Assembly (NCBI GenBank): GCA_021648425.1
Contig: JAKISV010000076.1
Span: forward strand, 1-12,189
Direction of reading: 5' to 3'
Length of the DNA: 12,189 nucleotides
Source of the DNA: Rhizobiaceae bacterium
GTDB taxonomy: Bacteria > Pseudomonadota > Alphaproteobacteria > Rhizobiales > Rhizobiaceae
Below the pieces are notes generated by a model. The model saw nothing but the letters and a program-made list of their open reading frames with translations, made no database searches and was not told where the DNA came from. Position numbers and translations under genes: made by a program. Position 1 is the first letter of the stretch. Every line of letters starts with the position of its first letter. This document shows, one piece after another, positions 1 to 5,467 of this stretch.

Positions 1-45
1 CTGGGATGCATCGATGTAACGGAGAGGTGTGTGCGGAAAAGAACA

Positions 46-91
46 CTCCCCCCCCTCGCGGGGGAGATGTCACGAAGTGACAGAGGGGGCA
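46..91. repeat. Palindromic GC-rich repeat (REP-like) with competing hairpins
   Basis: A run of pyrimidines at 46-57 can pair in two exclusive ways: CTCCCCC (46-52) with GGGGGAG (60-66), or CCCCCTC (51-57) with GAGGGGG (83-89). Between them sits a perfect small hairpin, TGTCAC-GAA-GTGACA (68-82). The element therefore folds as a stem enclosing a smaller hairpin, or as two adjacent hairpins. From memory, short palindromic elements of this look (C-rich stem, inner TGTC/GACA hairpin, G-rich arm) are common in intergenic DNA of Hyphomicrobiales. No gene is visible around it within the window. The structure is read directly from the sequence; its repetitive nature is inferred. Confidence 0.6.
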
Positions 92-163
92 GGTAAAAAC
101 CGGAGTGACGAGAAAGGAAGTTTACGGTGAGTAAAAATGTTGTGGGGACCTTGAAAAGTATTG

Positions 164-385
164 GTTTTCGCTCACGCAATTCCTGCGCTTCGCTCCGGGC
201 TCCGCTAGGGCGCGAGGCAAGCTCGCGCTTTGGCTGGCGCCTCAGGCGTTGCTTCTTGTGCCCCGGGCAGATAAATCCGGACGTAACCATCCACCCCTAC
301 CGAGGCGCTAGTCAAGGCTTTTGCGCCCGCGCAGGCCCGAAGCGAGGTGCGAAGCACCCAGCAAGGATTAGCCGTGAGCGAAAAC
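164..385. repeat. Hairpin-rich block bounded by a 13-bp inverted repeat (possible MITE-like element)
   Basis: GTTTTCGCTCACG at 164-176 is the exact reverse complement of 373-385. The interior is more GC-rich than its surroundings and packed with short hairpins: GCGCGAG/CTCGCGC (210-216 and 222-228), CGCC-TCA-GGCG (238-248), and GGTGC-GAA-GCACC (346-358). Two arms near the ends, around 185-200 and 335-356, are also imperfectly complementary. No tRNA, tmRNA or RNase P signature was recognised, and the reading frame that crosses it (127-483) gives low-complexity Arg/Pro/Cys-rich sequence unlike a real protein. It could be a non-autonomous mobile element, a composite of palindromic repeats, or a structured RNA. 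No clear target-site duplication is visible. Confidence 0.45.
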
Positions 386-416
386 TATATGCGAAAACCA
401 TATGCAAAAACTATCA
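378..416 (+). repeat. Three tandem 13-bp units
   Basis: Three consecutive 13-bp units can be read: GCGAAAACTATAT (378-390), GCGAAAACCATAT (391-403) and GCAAAAACTATCA (404-416). The first unit overlaps the right arm of the 13-bp inverted repeat ending at 385. The array stops just upstream of the likely start codon of the next gene (429), so it lies in that gene's promoter or leader. It could be repeated protein-binding sites or simple replication slippage. Confidence 0.5.
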
Positions 417-428
417 AGCGAGGATAAT

Positions 429-794
429 ATGTCCACCACCACCCACCTTTTCAATTCCACCCGCCACGTCCAGACCGGGCTAAAAGCCTGGCTCGATTGC
501 TCCTACTGGCCCTGCCAAAATGCGCAAACCTGTCTGGGCGGGCCGCGCGGCACCTGTCGCAAAACCGGTGGCTGGCCGCTTTGCAGCGAAGAAGGCGGCG
601 GGCGGATGAAAATCGCCGGGCAGCACAAACGTTGGCTCGGTGAAGATGCGCCGGAAAATGAAACCATCGCCGAGCGCCGCCTTCGCCGCTACCAGCGGGA
701 ACTGGAAAATTTGGAATTCGAAACGCGTCTTGAGCAGGCGCAAAACAAACTGGGAACTGCCGAAATTAATTGCCCGCCTTCACGCCGCGTGTAA
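429..794 (+). CDS. Hypothetical Cys-rich small protein
   Basis: I do not recognise this 121-residue protein. The ATG at 429 was chosen because a purine-rich GCGAGGA lies just upstream; an in-frame ATG at 402 falls inside the tandem repeat. The N-terminal half carries five cysteines at residues 24, 29, 35, 43 and 52 among Trp and Gly residues (WLDCSYWPC, TCLGGPRGTC), which could bind a metal or form disulfides. No signal peptide is evident, which favours metal binding over disulfides. Residues about 78-108 are charged and heptad-like (ERRLRRYQRELENLEFETRL), predicting a coiled-coil helix. A sixth Cys is at 115. The dodecin gene follows 38 nt downstream on the same strand, so the two may be co-transcribed. 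It is probably real but function unknown. Confidence 0.6.
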   Translation: MSTTTHLFNSTRHVQTGLKAWLDCSYWPCQNAQTCLGGPRGTCRKTGGWPLCSEEGGGRMKIAGQHKRWLGEDAPENETIAERRLRRYQRELENLEFETRLEQAQNKLGTAEINCPPSRRV

Positions 795-832
795 TAATGA
801 CCCTTGGTAATATAACAAACAAGGAACCACCC

Positions 833-1036
833 ATGTCAGTAGCACGCATTACAGAAATCATTTCTTCTTCCGACAAAAGCTTTGAAGATGCCGTCAAGAA
901 CGGCGTCAAACGCGCCTCCAAAACCCTGAAAAATGTTCAAAGCGCCTGGGTCAAGGACCAGAATGTTATGGTCAGTAACGGCAAGATTACCGAATATCGC
1001 GTCGTGCTAAAAGTGACGTTTATTCTGGAAGACTGA
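833..1036 (+). CDS. Dodecin family flavin-binding protein
   Basis: Dodecins are ~67-residue proteins that assemble as hollow dodecamers and bind flavins, buffering or storing FMN/riboflavin in the cytoplasm. The 67-residue product has the family layout: a first strand (VARITEIISSS), one helix with the SFEDAVKNGVKRASKTLKNV pattern at about 16-35, then two long strands ending in EYRVVLKVTFILED. Trp39 in QSAWVKDQ matches the conserved flavin-stacking tryptophan. The start at 833 (MSVARI) matches usual dodecin length and has AAGGA upstream; the longer open frame from 770 adds non-homologous residues. The gene ends just before a strong terminator. Function by family is confident; the ligand is not visible in sequence. 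Confidence 0.93.
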   Translation: MSVARITEIISSSDKSFEDAVKNGVKRASKTLKNVQSAWVKDQNVMVSNGKITEYRVVLKVTFILED

Positions 1037-1068
1037 GCAAAAACACTCAAACGGTTTTATTGAAAAAT

Positions 1069-1100
1069 GCAGATGGCAGACCTTGCCATCTGCTTTTATT
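1069..1100. terminator. Bidirectional intrinsic terminator between convergent genes
   Basis: A perfect 10-bp stem, GCAGATGGCA (1069-1078) and TGCCATCTGC (1084-1093), closes a 5-nt loop. On the + strand it is followed by TTTTATT, terminating the dodecin transcript. On the minus strand the same stem is followed by ATTTTTC, so it also serves the PAP2-family gene that converges from the right. Confidence 0.85.
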
Positions 1101-1102
1101 GC

Positions 1103-1120
1103 GCCAGGCTAATGCCTGGC
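1103..1120. other. Second small hairpin next to the terminator
   Basis: GCCAGGC (1103-1109) and GCCTGGC (1114-1120) form a 7-bp stem with a TAAT loop. It lies between the PAP2-family stop codon and the bidirectional terminator. It has no adjacent T-run on either strand, so alone it is not a classical terminator; it may stabilise the 3' end of the PAP2 mRNA or assist pausing. Confidence 0.5.
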
Positions 1121-1126
1121 TGAAAA

Positions 1127-2215
1127 TCAGGAATTTGTCAGAACCCCACCCGGCTGCGATGTGCGGACCCAGCTTGATGACATAATCTTTTTGACTGCAA
1201 AATATATTGCAAGAACCACGATGATGGAAGCATAGCCATCTATTGCGTAGTGCCAGGCCAGATAAACCGAACTGACCAGGATAACCCCCAGATAGGCAAA
1301 AGCATACATGCCCCATTTGCGGCTGTACTCATATATGAAAAGCGCATTAATCGCTGAAAAACCAACATGAACGCTGGGGAAGGCCGAAATTCCCGAACCA
1401 AAACCCGCCTCACCGGTTTCATACAACTCCCACAGATAGTTTTGATAACCCACAGCACCATTAAGCTTCTCAGTGCTTGTCGCAAGAAATGCCAGTTGCT
1501 CGCTGAAGCGCGAAACATCTCCGGTAATAGCGCCATAATAGACAGGGCCGCCAGAAGAAAACCAGATGGCAATCAGATTACCCAAAATCACCCAGGTGAG
1601 CATGTAACTGATAACATAGCGTGTACGGATCTTGTTTGCCCTTGGAGAAATTATAACCCAGAACAATATGGAGTAATTAATGCCAAGCCAGAACGAACTG
1701 TAGTTGGTTTCCACCAGGCGCAGCACATATTCATTGGTTCCCAATGCATAAAGCCATTGCCACGGATCAACACCAAAATGCAGAGCCTTGTCAAAATCCG
1801 CCAGGGCCACATCATATAAAAATCCAGACTCAAGTGGAACGGTGTTTTTAACAGTGGTGAAAGCGGTGATAAAGACAATTAGCGCAACAAAAAAGAGCAT
1901 ACCGGCAAAAAATCGCCCTACTCTTTTAGGGTTATACATCAAACGATAAGCAAGAGAACGTCTGCGCTCAAAGCGCATAGTGACGATTATATAACCGACA
2001 GTCAGTAAAACAAATGGAAACACCAGACCAAATCTTAACAACCATTGATTCACATAAACCAATAATGTTTCAATATTCAGGGCATCCATACTGGCAGCAT
2101 AAGAAAACGCCACAATAGCATAAATCATCACAGCAATGTATAGTAGCAAGTCACTTGCAACTGACTTGCGAAATTCAGACAAATAGTTTTGAAACCTAAT
2201 GCTATCAATCAACAT
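1127..2215 (-). CDS. PAP2-superfamily integral membrane protein (Aur1/Ipt1-like)
   Basis: PAP2-superfamily enzymes hydrolyse or transfer phosphate head groups of lipids at the membrane. This 362-residue protein has several hydrophobic segments (about 22-44, 62-82, 104-124, 181-190, 201-220, 309-348). It carries the superfamily's catalytic motifs: SSGGPVYYG (about 220-228), AFPSVHV with His283, and YLAWHYAIDGYA with His322 and Asp326. The classical KxxxxxxRP first motif is not seen and the spacing fits the inositolphosphotransferase (Aur1/Ipt1) branch, PF14378. I chose ATG 2215, preceded by GGTGGA, over an in-frame TTG at 2245. Likely substrates are phosphatidate, isoprenyl diphosphate or a lipid head group; sequence alone cannot decide. 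It is transcribed alone and ends at the bidirectional terminator. Confidence 0.85.
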   Translation of the reverse strand: MLIDSIRFQNYLSEFRKSVASDLLLYIAVMIYAIVAFSYAASMDALNIETLLVYVNQWLLRFGLVFPFVLLTVGYIIVTMRFERRRSLAYRLMYNPKRVGRFFAGMLFFVALIVFITAFTTVKNTVPLESGFLYDVALADFDKALHFGVDPWQWLYALGTNEYVLRLVETNYSSFWLGINYSILFWVIISPRANKIRTRYVISYMLTWVILGNLIAIWFSSGGPVYYGAITGDVSRFSEQLAFLATSTEKLNGAVGYQNYLWELYETGEAGFGSGISAFPSVHVGFSAINALFIYEYSRKWGMYAFAYLGVILVSSVYLAWHYAIDGYASIIVVLAIYFAVKKIMSSSWVRTSQPGGVLTNS

Positions 2216-2550
2216 CGTATTCCACCCGGTTGCAAATGCTTCCAAGTTCTACAACTTAAAGAGTTAAGTATTCATTACAGAACTTGTCTCAAAACTGTTT
2301 GCTCACCCAGATAACCTGCCTGTCGCAGATTCGCCTGTTGGACGTTACGTAAGCTTTTTACCTTCAAATTATCTAAATTTTTCTTGCGTTTTCAATCAAA
2401 ATAAGTCAGGGTGTCATCCGTTCGGGCATTTTGCGAACATGAAGAAGACTGGAAGACTAAAAGACTGAACAGGTTTTGATAGCCCAATTAAACGGAAAAC
2501 TAAGAAATCCGCGGCGGGTTCCTCTCATCGACATTCAAAGTATGCCCACT
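2216..2550. other. Intergenic region between divergent PAP2-family and cold-shock genes
   Basis: No gene is seen here. A 6-bp inverted repeat, ACTTAA-AGAG-TTAAGT (2254-2269), lies about 40 bp upstream of the PAP2-family start and could be an operator. Three tandem 8-bp units beginning AAGACT occupy 2445-2468. GTTCG (2420-2424) and CGAAC (2434-2438) can form a small hairpin. The region must contain promoters for both divergent genes, but I cannot assign -35/-10 boxes with confidence. Confidence 0.5.
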
Positions 2551-2627
2551 CGCAGAGTAATCTGCGGTTGAGAGCGGATTAATTTCCGCAAATAAAGTAA
2601 AATCCGGCACTAGCCGGGATGAAAGGA
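2551..2627 (+). promoter_or_regulatory. Structured 5' leader of the cold-shock gene
   Basis: Three hairpins stand in a row before the start codon: CGCAGA-GTAA-TCTGCG (2551-2566), GCGGA-TTAATT-TCCGC (2574-2589) and CCGGC-ACTA-GCCGG (2604-2617). The last ends four bases before the GAAAGGA ribosome-binding site (2621-2627). Cold-shock mRNAs in other bacteria use structured, temperature-responsive leaders, so a similar role is plausible here. The hairpins are seen; the regulation is inferred. Confidence 0.45.
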
Positions 2628-2635
2628 CTACCCTA

Positions 2636-2851
2636 ATGGCCATGACAGGCATCGTTAAATTCTTCAATATGGACAAAGGCTTCGGCTTTATTACTCCTGA
2701 TGAAGGCAGCAAGGACATTTTTGTTCACATTTCCGCTGTTCAAGACTCCGGTCTGACATCACTCAGCGAAAATCAAAAAGTTTCCTTTGACACCGAAGCC
2801 GACAAGCGCGGCAAAGGCGACAAAGCTGTAAATCTCTCAGCGATTGACTGA
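2636..2851 (+). CDS. Cold-shock domain protein (CspA family)
   Basis: A single cold-shock domain (OB fold) that binds single-stranded RNA/DNA, melting mRNA secondary structure. The 71-residue product contains RNP1 (KGFGFIT, 14-20) and RNP2 (DIFVHIS, 27-33), with the leading GIVKFFN strand. Length and motifs fit the family exactly. ATG 2636 is 8 nt from GAAAGGA; an ATG at 2642 is an alternative that removes two residues. It is a single-gene unit with a structured leader and its own terminator. Alphaproteobacteria usually carry several paralogues, so which csp this is, and whether cold induces it, cannot be told here. Confidence 0.95.
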   Translation: MAMTGIVKFFNMDKGFGFITPDEGSKDIFVHISAVQDSGLTSLSENQKVSFDTEADKRGKGDKAVNLSAID

Positions 2852-2883
2852 TTTATTTAATTTGAAATTTGCGTATTGAAATT

Positions 2884-2912
2884 AGCCGGGCCAGCTATGG
2901 TTCGGCTTTTTG
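2884..2912 (+). terminator. Intrinsic terminator of the cold-shock gene
   Basis: AGCCG (2884-2888) pairs with CGGCT (2903-2907). The stem continues inward through two G-U pairs and CCA/TGG, closing a GCTA loop, and is followed by TTTT. It starts about 30 nt after the stop codon. Confidence 0.8.
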
Positions 2913-3004
2913 CATTTTATTGAGAATGTTACCCCCGCCGGGAAACGTGATGGTGCAGTTTTTCCACTAAAGTTGTTCTGGTTAACCTACCGTAAAGAAA
3001 CACA

Positions 3005-3134
3005 GTGATAAACCTATGCGCGAGGGGTCGGTGTTTTTCACCCCCAGGAAAAACCGCGGCATACAAATGTTTTTACCCCAAGCCGTATTTCCTTGTTCTT
3101 TACATTTTTCAAGGAACTTCGACCCCTCATTTTT
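3005..3134 (+). ncRNA. Candidate structured small RNA (unassigned)
   Basis: This gene-free stretch has nested complementarity ending in a T-rich tail on the + strand. GAGGGGTCG (3022-3030) pairs with CGACCCCTC (3120-3128), followed by ATTTTTC. Inside, AGGAAA (3046-3051) pairs with TTTCCT (3088-3093) and CGGC (3057-3060) with GCCG (3082-3085). A competing hairpin joins TTCCTTG (3089-3095) to CAAGGAA (3110-3116). No 6S, SRP, tmRNA or RNase P signature was recognised. Frames across it look non-coding. It could instead be the 3' end region of the minus-strand hydrolase mRNA, but the minus-strand readout lacks a T-run after the outer stem. Confidence 0.3.
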
Positions 3135-3141
3135 CATCCCC

Positions 3142-3783
3142 CTATTTCAAAAATGGATTTTCGCGCCGCTCTTCGCCAAAGGTGCCACCTGGGCCGTGTC
3201 CGCAAATAAAATTGAAATCATCGCCCAACGGTAAAAGCTTGTTTTTAATCGAGGCAATCAGATCCGCATGGTTGCCGCCTGGAAGGTCAGTTCTGCCGAC
3301 AGACTTATTAAATAAAACATCCCCCACATGGGCAAATTTCAGCATGGCATTGATAAACACCACATGGCCCGGCGCATGACCCGGACAATGAAGAACATCA
3401 AAAGAGTGTCCGGCAAATTCCAAAATCTCCCCTTCCTCCAGCCACCGGTCCGGCACCATGTTCCTCACGCTGCCCTCCACCCCGAACATCTGCGCTTGTT
3501 GTTCAATGCCATCGCATAATTGTTTGTCATCCAGATGAGGGCCAATAATATCCACCCCAAGCTTTTCTTTCAATTCCATCGCTCCGCCAACATGATCAAT
3601 ATGGCCGTGAGTAATCCAGATAGCATCGGGCTTCATGCCCGTTTCACTGATAGCTGTTATGATTTTTTCCACATCACCACCCGGGTCAATCACCACCCCT
3701 GCCATGGTTTCATCATCCCACATCAATGTGCAATTTTGTTCAAACGGTGTAACCGCAACGATAGCAACAGCCAGATTGCCCAT
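3142..3783 (-). CDS. MBL-fold metallo-hydrolase (glyoxalase II-like, YcbL type)
   Basis: A 213-residue metallo-beta-lactamase fold hydrolase of the short glyoxalase II-like group. Metal ligands are visible: the HGHIDH motif (His59, His61, Asp63, His64), a CPGHAPGH segment (His136/His140), Asp155 in HVGDVLF, and His196 in ICGHGPGGT. The N-terminal pattern TPFEQNCTLMWDDET...VIDPGGD is typical of these enzymes, which cleave thioesters such as S-lactoylglutathione or related compounds in the cytoplasm. The C-terminal substrate-binding domain of true glyoxalase II (about 250+ residues) is missing, so the physiological substrate is uncertain. Start ATG has GAGAGGATAAGG just upstream. It appears to be a single-gene unit. 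Confidence 0.93.
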   Translation of the reverse strand: MGNLAVAIVAVTPFEQNCTLMWDDETMAGVVIDPGGDVEKIITAISETGMKPDAIWITHGHIDHVGGAMELKEKLGVDIIGPHLDDKQLCDGIEQQAQMFGVEGSVRNMVPDRWLEEGEILEFAGHSFDVLHCPGHAPGHVVFINAMLKFAHVGDVLFNKSVGRTDLPGGNHADLIASIKNKLLPLGDDFNFICGHGPGGTFGEERRENPFLK

Positions 3784-3907
3784 AACCTTATCCTCTCACA
3801 ATTTATCGCAAGTATAATCACCATACCGCCGCTAAACAATTATCAACCCACAAAAAAAGGGGACAGCTTTGAAACCATCCCCTGAATTATTCGTATATTA
3901 CTTGAAG

Positions 3908-4204
3908 CTATTTTTTCATAGCGCCCATAACCATACCGGTAATACCGCTAAGCACGCCACCACCTACCAGGCCACCACCAATGTTACCCAGGATATTACC
4001 CATATCCATGCCACCGGCCATGTCACCGCCCATAGCACCACTGAGCATTCCGCCAAGTGCGCTGGCTCCGCCAATGCCGCCAATGCCGCCAGCCAGAAGT
4101 TTTGGCAGCATTCCCATTGCCGCTTTTTTCAACATGCCGCCAACAACGCCGCCGCCAACCATGCCGGATACGGCCTGAATGATCAAAGGAATAATTGCTT
4201 CCAT
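3908..4204 (-). CDS. Conserved glycine-rich small membrane-like protein
   Basis: A 98-residue protein with about 31 Gly and 13 Met and almost no polar residues. It begins MEAIIPLIIQAVSGMVGGG, then shows repeated G-x-x-x-G and GG steps (GGIGGIGG, GGDMAGG, NIGGGLVGGG) and ends in MKK. The pattern suggests tightly packed helices or a glycine zipper inserted in a membrane; there is no cleavable signal sequence. From memory, alphaproteobacteria often encode similar 'MExIIPxIIQ' proteins of unknown function. ATG 4204 has GGAGA upstream; the longer frame to 4264 has no such support and would add unlike residues. Function unknown. Confidence 0.75.
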   Translation of the reverse strand: MEAIIPLIIQAVSGMVGGGVVGGMLKKAAMGMLPKLLAGGIGGIGGASALGGMLSGAMGGDMAGGMDMGNILGNIGGGLVGGGVLSGITGMVMGAMKK

Positions 4205-4267
4205 AATAAGTCTCCAATTTGTGGTTCTCATTTTGAACGGAAACAGTTTTACAAAAGCCGCCATTCA

Positions 4268-4322
4268 ATATTGCTAATACAGTATAATTTCGACCAGGGT
4301 CAAATATATACAATAGCAATAT
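4268..4322. repeat. 9-bp inverted repeat in the intergenic region
   Basis: ATATTGCTA (4268-4276) and TAGCAATAT (4314-4322) are exact reverse complements separated by 37 AT-rich bases. They lie between the glycine-rich gene and the end of ilvE, about 65-120 bp upstream of the glycine-rich gene start, where its promoter should be. A paired operator or an RNA stem in the ilvE 3' region are both possible. Confidence 0.4.
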
Positions 4323-4385
4323 GCCACTGGTTTATTACAAACTCCAGCAAAATTTACGTTAGGGAAGCACTGTCCACCGGTGGTT

Positions 4386-5285
4386 TTATTCAGATTTTAC
4401 ATTGGAAATTGCATGGGCATTGACCAGCCGCTCATAATCTTCCACCAGGTCACGGCTGATTTTGCCGGGTGTAAATTTATAGGGCCCAACCTCAGAAACC
4501 GGCGTGACTTCCGCAGCCGTGCCTGTCAGGAAACATTCGCTGAAATCACTCATTTCCTCAGGCATGATAACACGCTCTACCACCTCATAACCACGCGCTT
4601 TAGCAAGGGTGATCACACTTTGTCGGGTAATGCCATCCAAAAAACAATCAGGCACCGGGGTATGAATAACGCCATCTTTAACAAAAAACACGTTAGCACC
4701 CGTTGCCTCAGCAACCTGCCCGCGCCAATCCAGCATCATTGCATCCGCATAGCCCTTGGCTTCAGCCGCATGTTTGGAAATCGTACAGATCATATAAAGC
4801 CCGGCCGCTTTGGCAAAACTCGGTGCAGTTTTAGGGTCCGGGCGGCGATATTCCGCCATATCCAGGCGAATACCCTTCAGCCGTTCTTCCGGGTCAAAAT
4901 AGCTGGGCCATTGCCAGGCGGCAATTGCCACATTGATACGGTTGGATTGAGCCGATACCCCCATCATCTCACTGCCACGCCAGGCAACCGGCCTCACATA
5001 GGCATCGACCAGATTCTGTTTCGCCAGCAATTCAATACAGGCCTGATCAATTTCTTCCACCGTATATGGAATTTCAAATCCCAGAACCTGCGCAGAATAG
5101 AACAAACGTTGCGTGTGCTCTGTAAGTTTGAAAATCCTGCCTCCATAGGCGCGCTCACCCTCAAACACCGAACTGGCATAATGCAGGCCGTGAGTTAATA
5201 CATGTAATTTGGCATCTGCCCAGTCGACAAATTCACCATTATACCAGATCAAACCATCCATCTGATCAAAAGGAACATCCGCCAT
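4386..5285 (-). CDS. ilvE: Branched-chain amino acid aminotransferase
   Basis: This PLP fold-type IV enzyme interconverts 2-keto acids with valine, leucine and isoleucine using glutamate, the last step of their synthesis. The 299 residues match usual bacterial BCAT length. Visible motifs: WYNGEFVDWADAKLHVLTHGLHY near the N-terminus, the FEGERAY segment (41-47), Arg98 in YVRPVAWRG, the PLP lysine Lys159 in SFAKAAGLY, the class IV signature from Glu193 (EATGANVFFVKDG), and FLTGTAAEVTPV (252-263). A strong AGGAG sits upstream of the ATG. It is divergent from the MarR/response-regulator/kinase genes with a 180-bp shared promoter region. D-amino acid aminotransferase or ADC lyase are less likely given the length and the EGERAY segment. 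Confidence 0.95.
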   Translation of the reverse strand: MADVPFDQMDGLIWYNGEFVDWADAKLHVLTHGLHYASSVFEGERAYGGRIFKLTEHTQRLFYSAQVLGFEIPYTVEEIDQACIELLAKQNLVDAYVRPVAWRGSEMMGVSAQSNRINVAIAAWQWPSYFDPEERLKGIRLDMAEYRRPDPKTAPSFAKAAGLYMICTISKHAAEAKGYADAMMLDWRGQVAEATGANVFFVKDGVIHTPVPDCFLDGITRQSVITLAKARGYEVVERVIMPEEMSDFSECFLTGTAAEVTPVSEVGPYKFTPGKISRDLVEDYERLVNAHAISNVKSE

Positions 5286-5343
5286 GATTACTTCTCCTCA
5301 AAAGTGTTTAACAACAAATGCAACGCTATTGCTGGTAAAAATC

Positions 5344-5397
5344 AGTCCTACTTGTTAGTCCTAATTCCGGCGAGCAAGTTCGTCATTCAAATAGGAC
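5344..5397. promoter_or_regulatory. Three GTCCTA repeats between ilvE and petP (candidate operator)
   Basis: AGTCCTA occurs at 5344-5350 and 5357-5363, 13 bp apart, and its complement TAGGAC at 5392-5397. They lie in the divergent promoter region upstream of ilvE and the MarR gene. MarR regulators often bind such intergenic repeats and autoregulate, so the adjacent MarR protein is the natural candidate ligand. This is inference from position and repetition only. Confidence 0.35.
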
Positions 5398-5423
5398 AGC
5401 ATTGCTGACATAATGTGCCTATC

Positions 5424-5453
5424 TTGTCAACGCTGAAATACTACTCTGAATAT
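5424..5453 (+). promoter_or_regulatory. Candidate promoter of the petP-petR-kinase genes
   Basis: TTGTCA (5424-5429) is followed after 18 bp by GAATAT (5448-5453), a reasonable alphaproteobacterial sigma-70-type pair. Transcription would begin near 5459-5461, at or just before the start of the MarR reading frame, giving a leaderless or very short-leader mRNA. No Shine-Dalgarno sequence is visible there, consistent with this reading. Confidence 0.35.
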
Positions 5454-5467
5454 GTAAAGTGACATGG

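Noticed and set aside
164..416. Possible tRNA, tmRNA or RNase P RNA in the hairpin-rich block
   Set aside because: No T-loop GTTCGAATC pattern, no CCA-type acceptor pairing and no RNase P conserved motif was found.
127..483. 118-codon + strand open frame across the repeat block, with a GTG start and AAGGAAG upstream
   Set aside because: Most of it translates the hairpin-rich repeat into Arg/Cys/Pro-rich sequence with no recognisable fold, and its end overlaps the better-supported frame at 429-794.
2254..2269. CtrA-type TTAA-N7-TTAA site upstream of the PAP2-family gene
   Set aside because: The two TTAA sequences are only 6 bp apart, so the spacing does not fit; it is kept only as a possible generic palindrome.
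3005..3379. Overlapping + strand frames of 124 and 72 codons near the structured region
   Set aside because: Their sequences look like random translation and the longer one runs antisense into the MBL-fold hydrolase; no ribosome-binding site is evident.
4374..4383. CCACCGGTGG palindrome just after the ilvE stop as a terminator
   Set aside because: It has no loop and no T-run on the minus strand, so it does not look like an intrinsic terminator for ilvE.
4380..5198. 272-codon + strand open frame opposite ilvE
   Set aside because: Its product is His/Arg-rich with no known motif, and it lies wholly antisense to an unmistakable aminotransferase; it is a shadow of ilvE codon usage.
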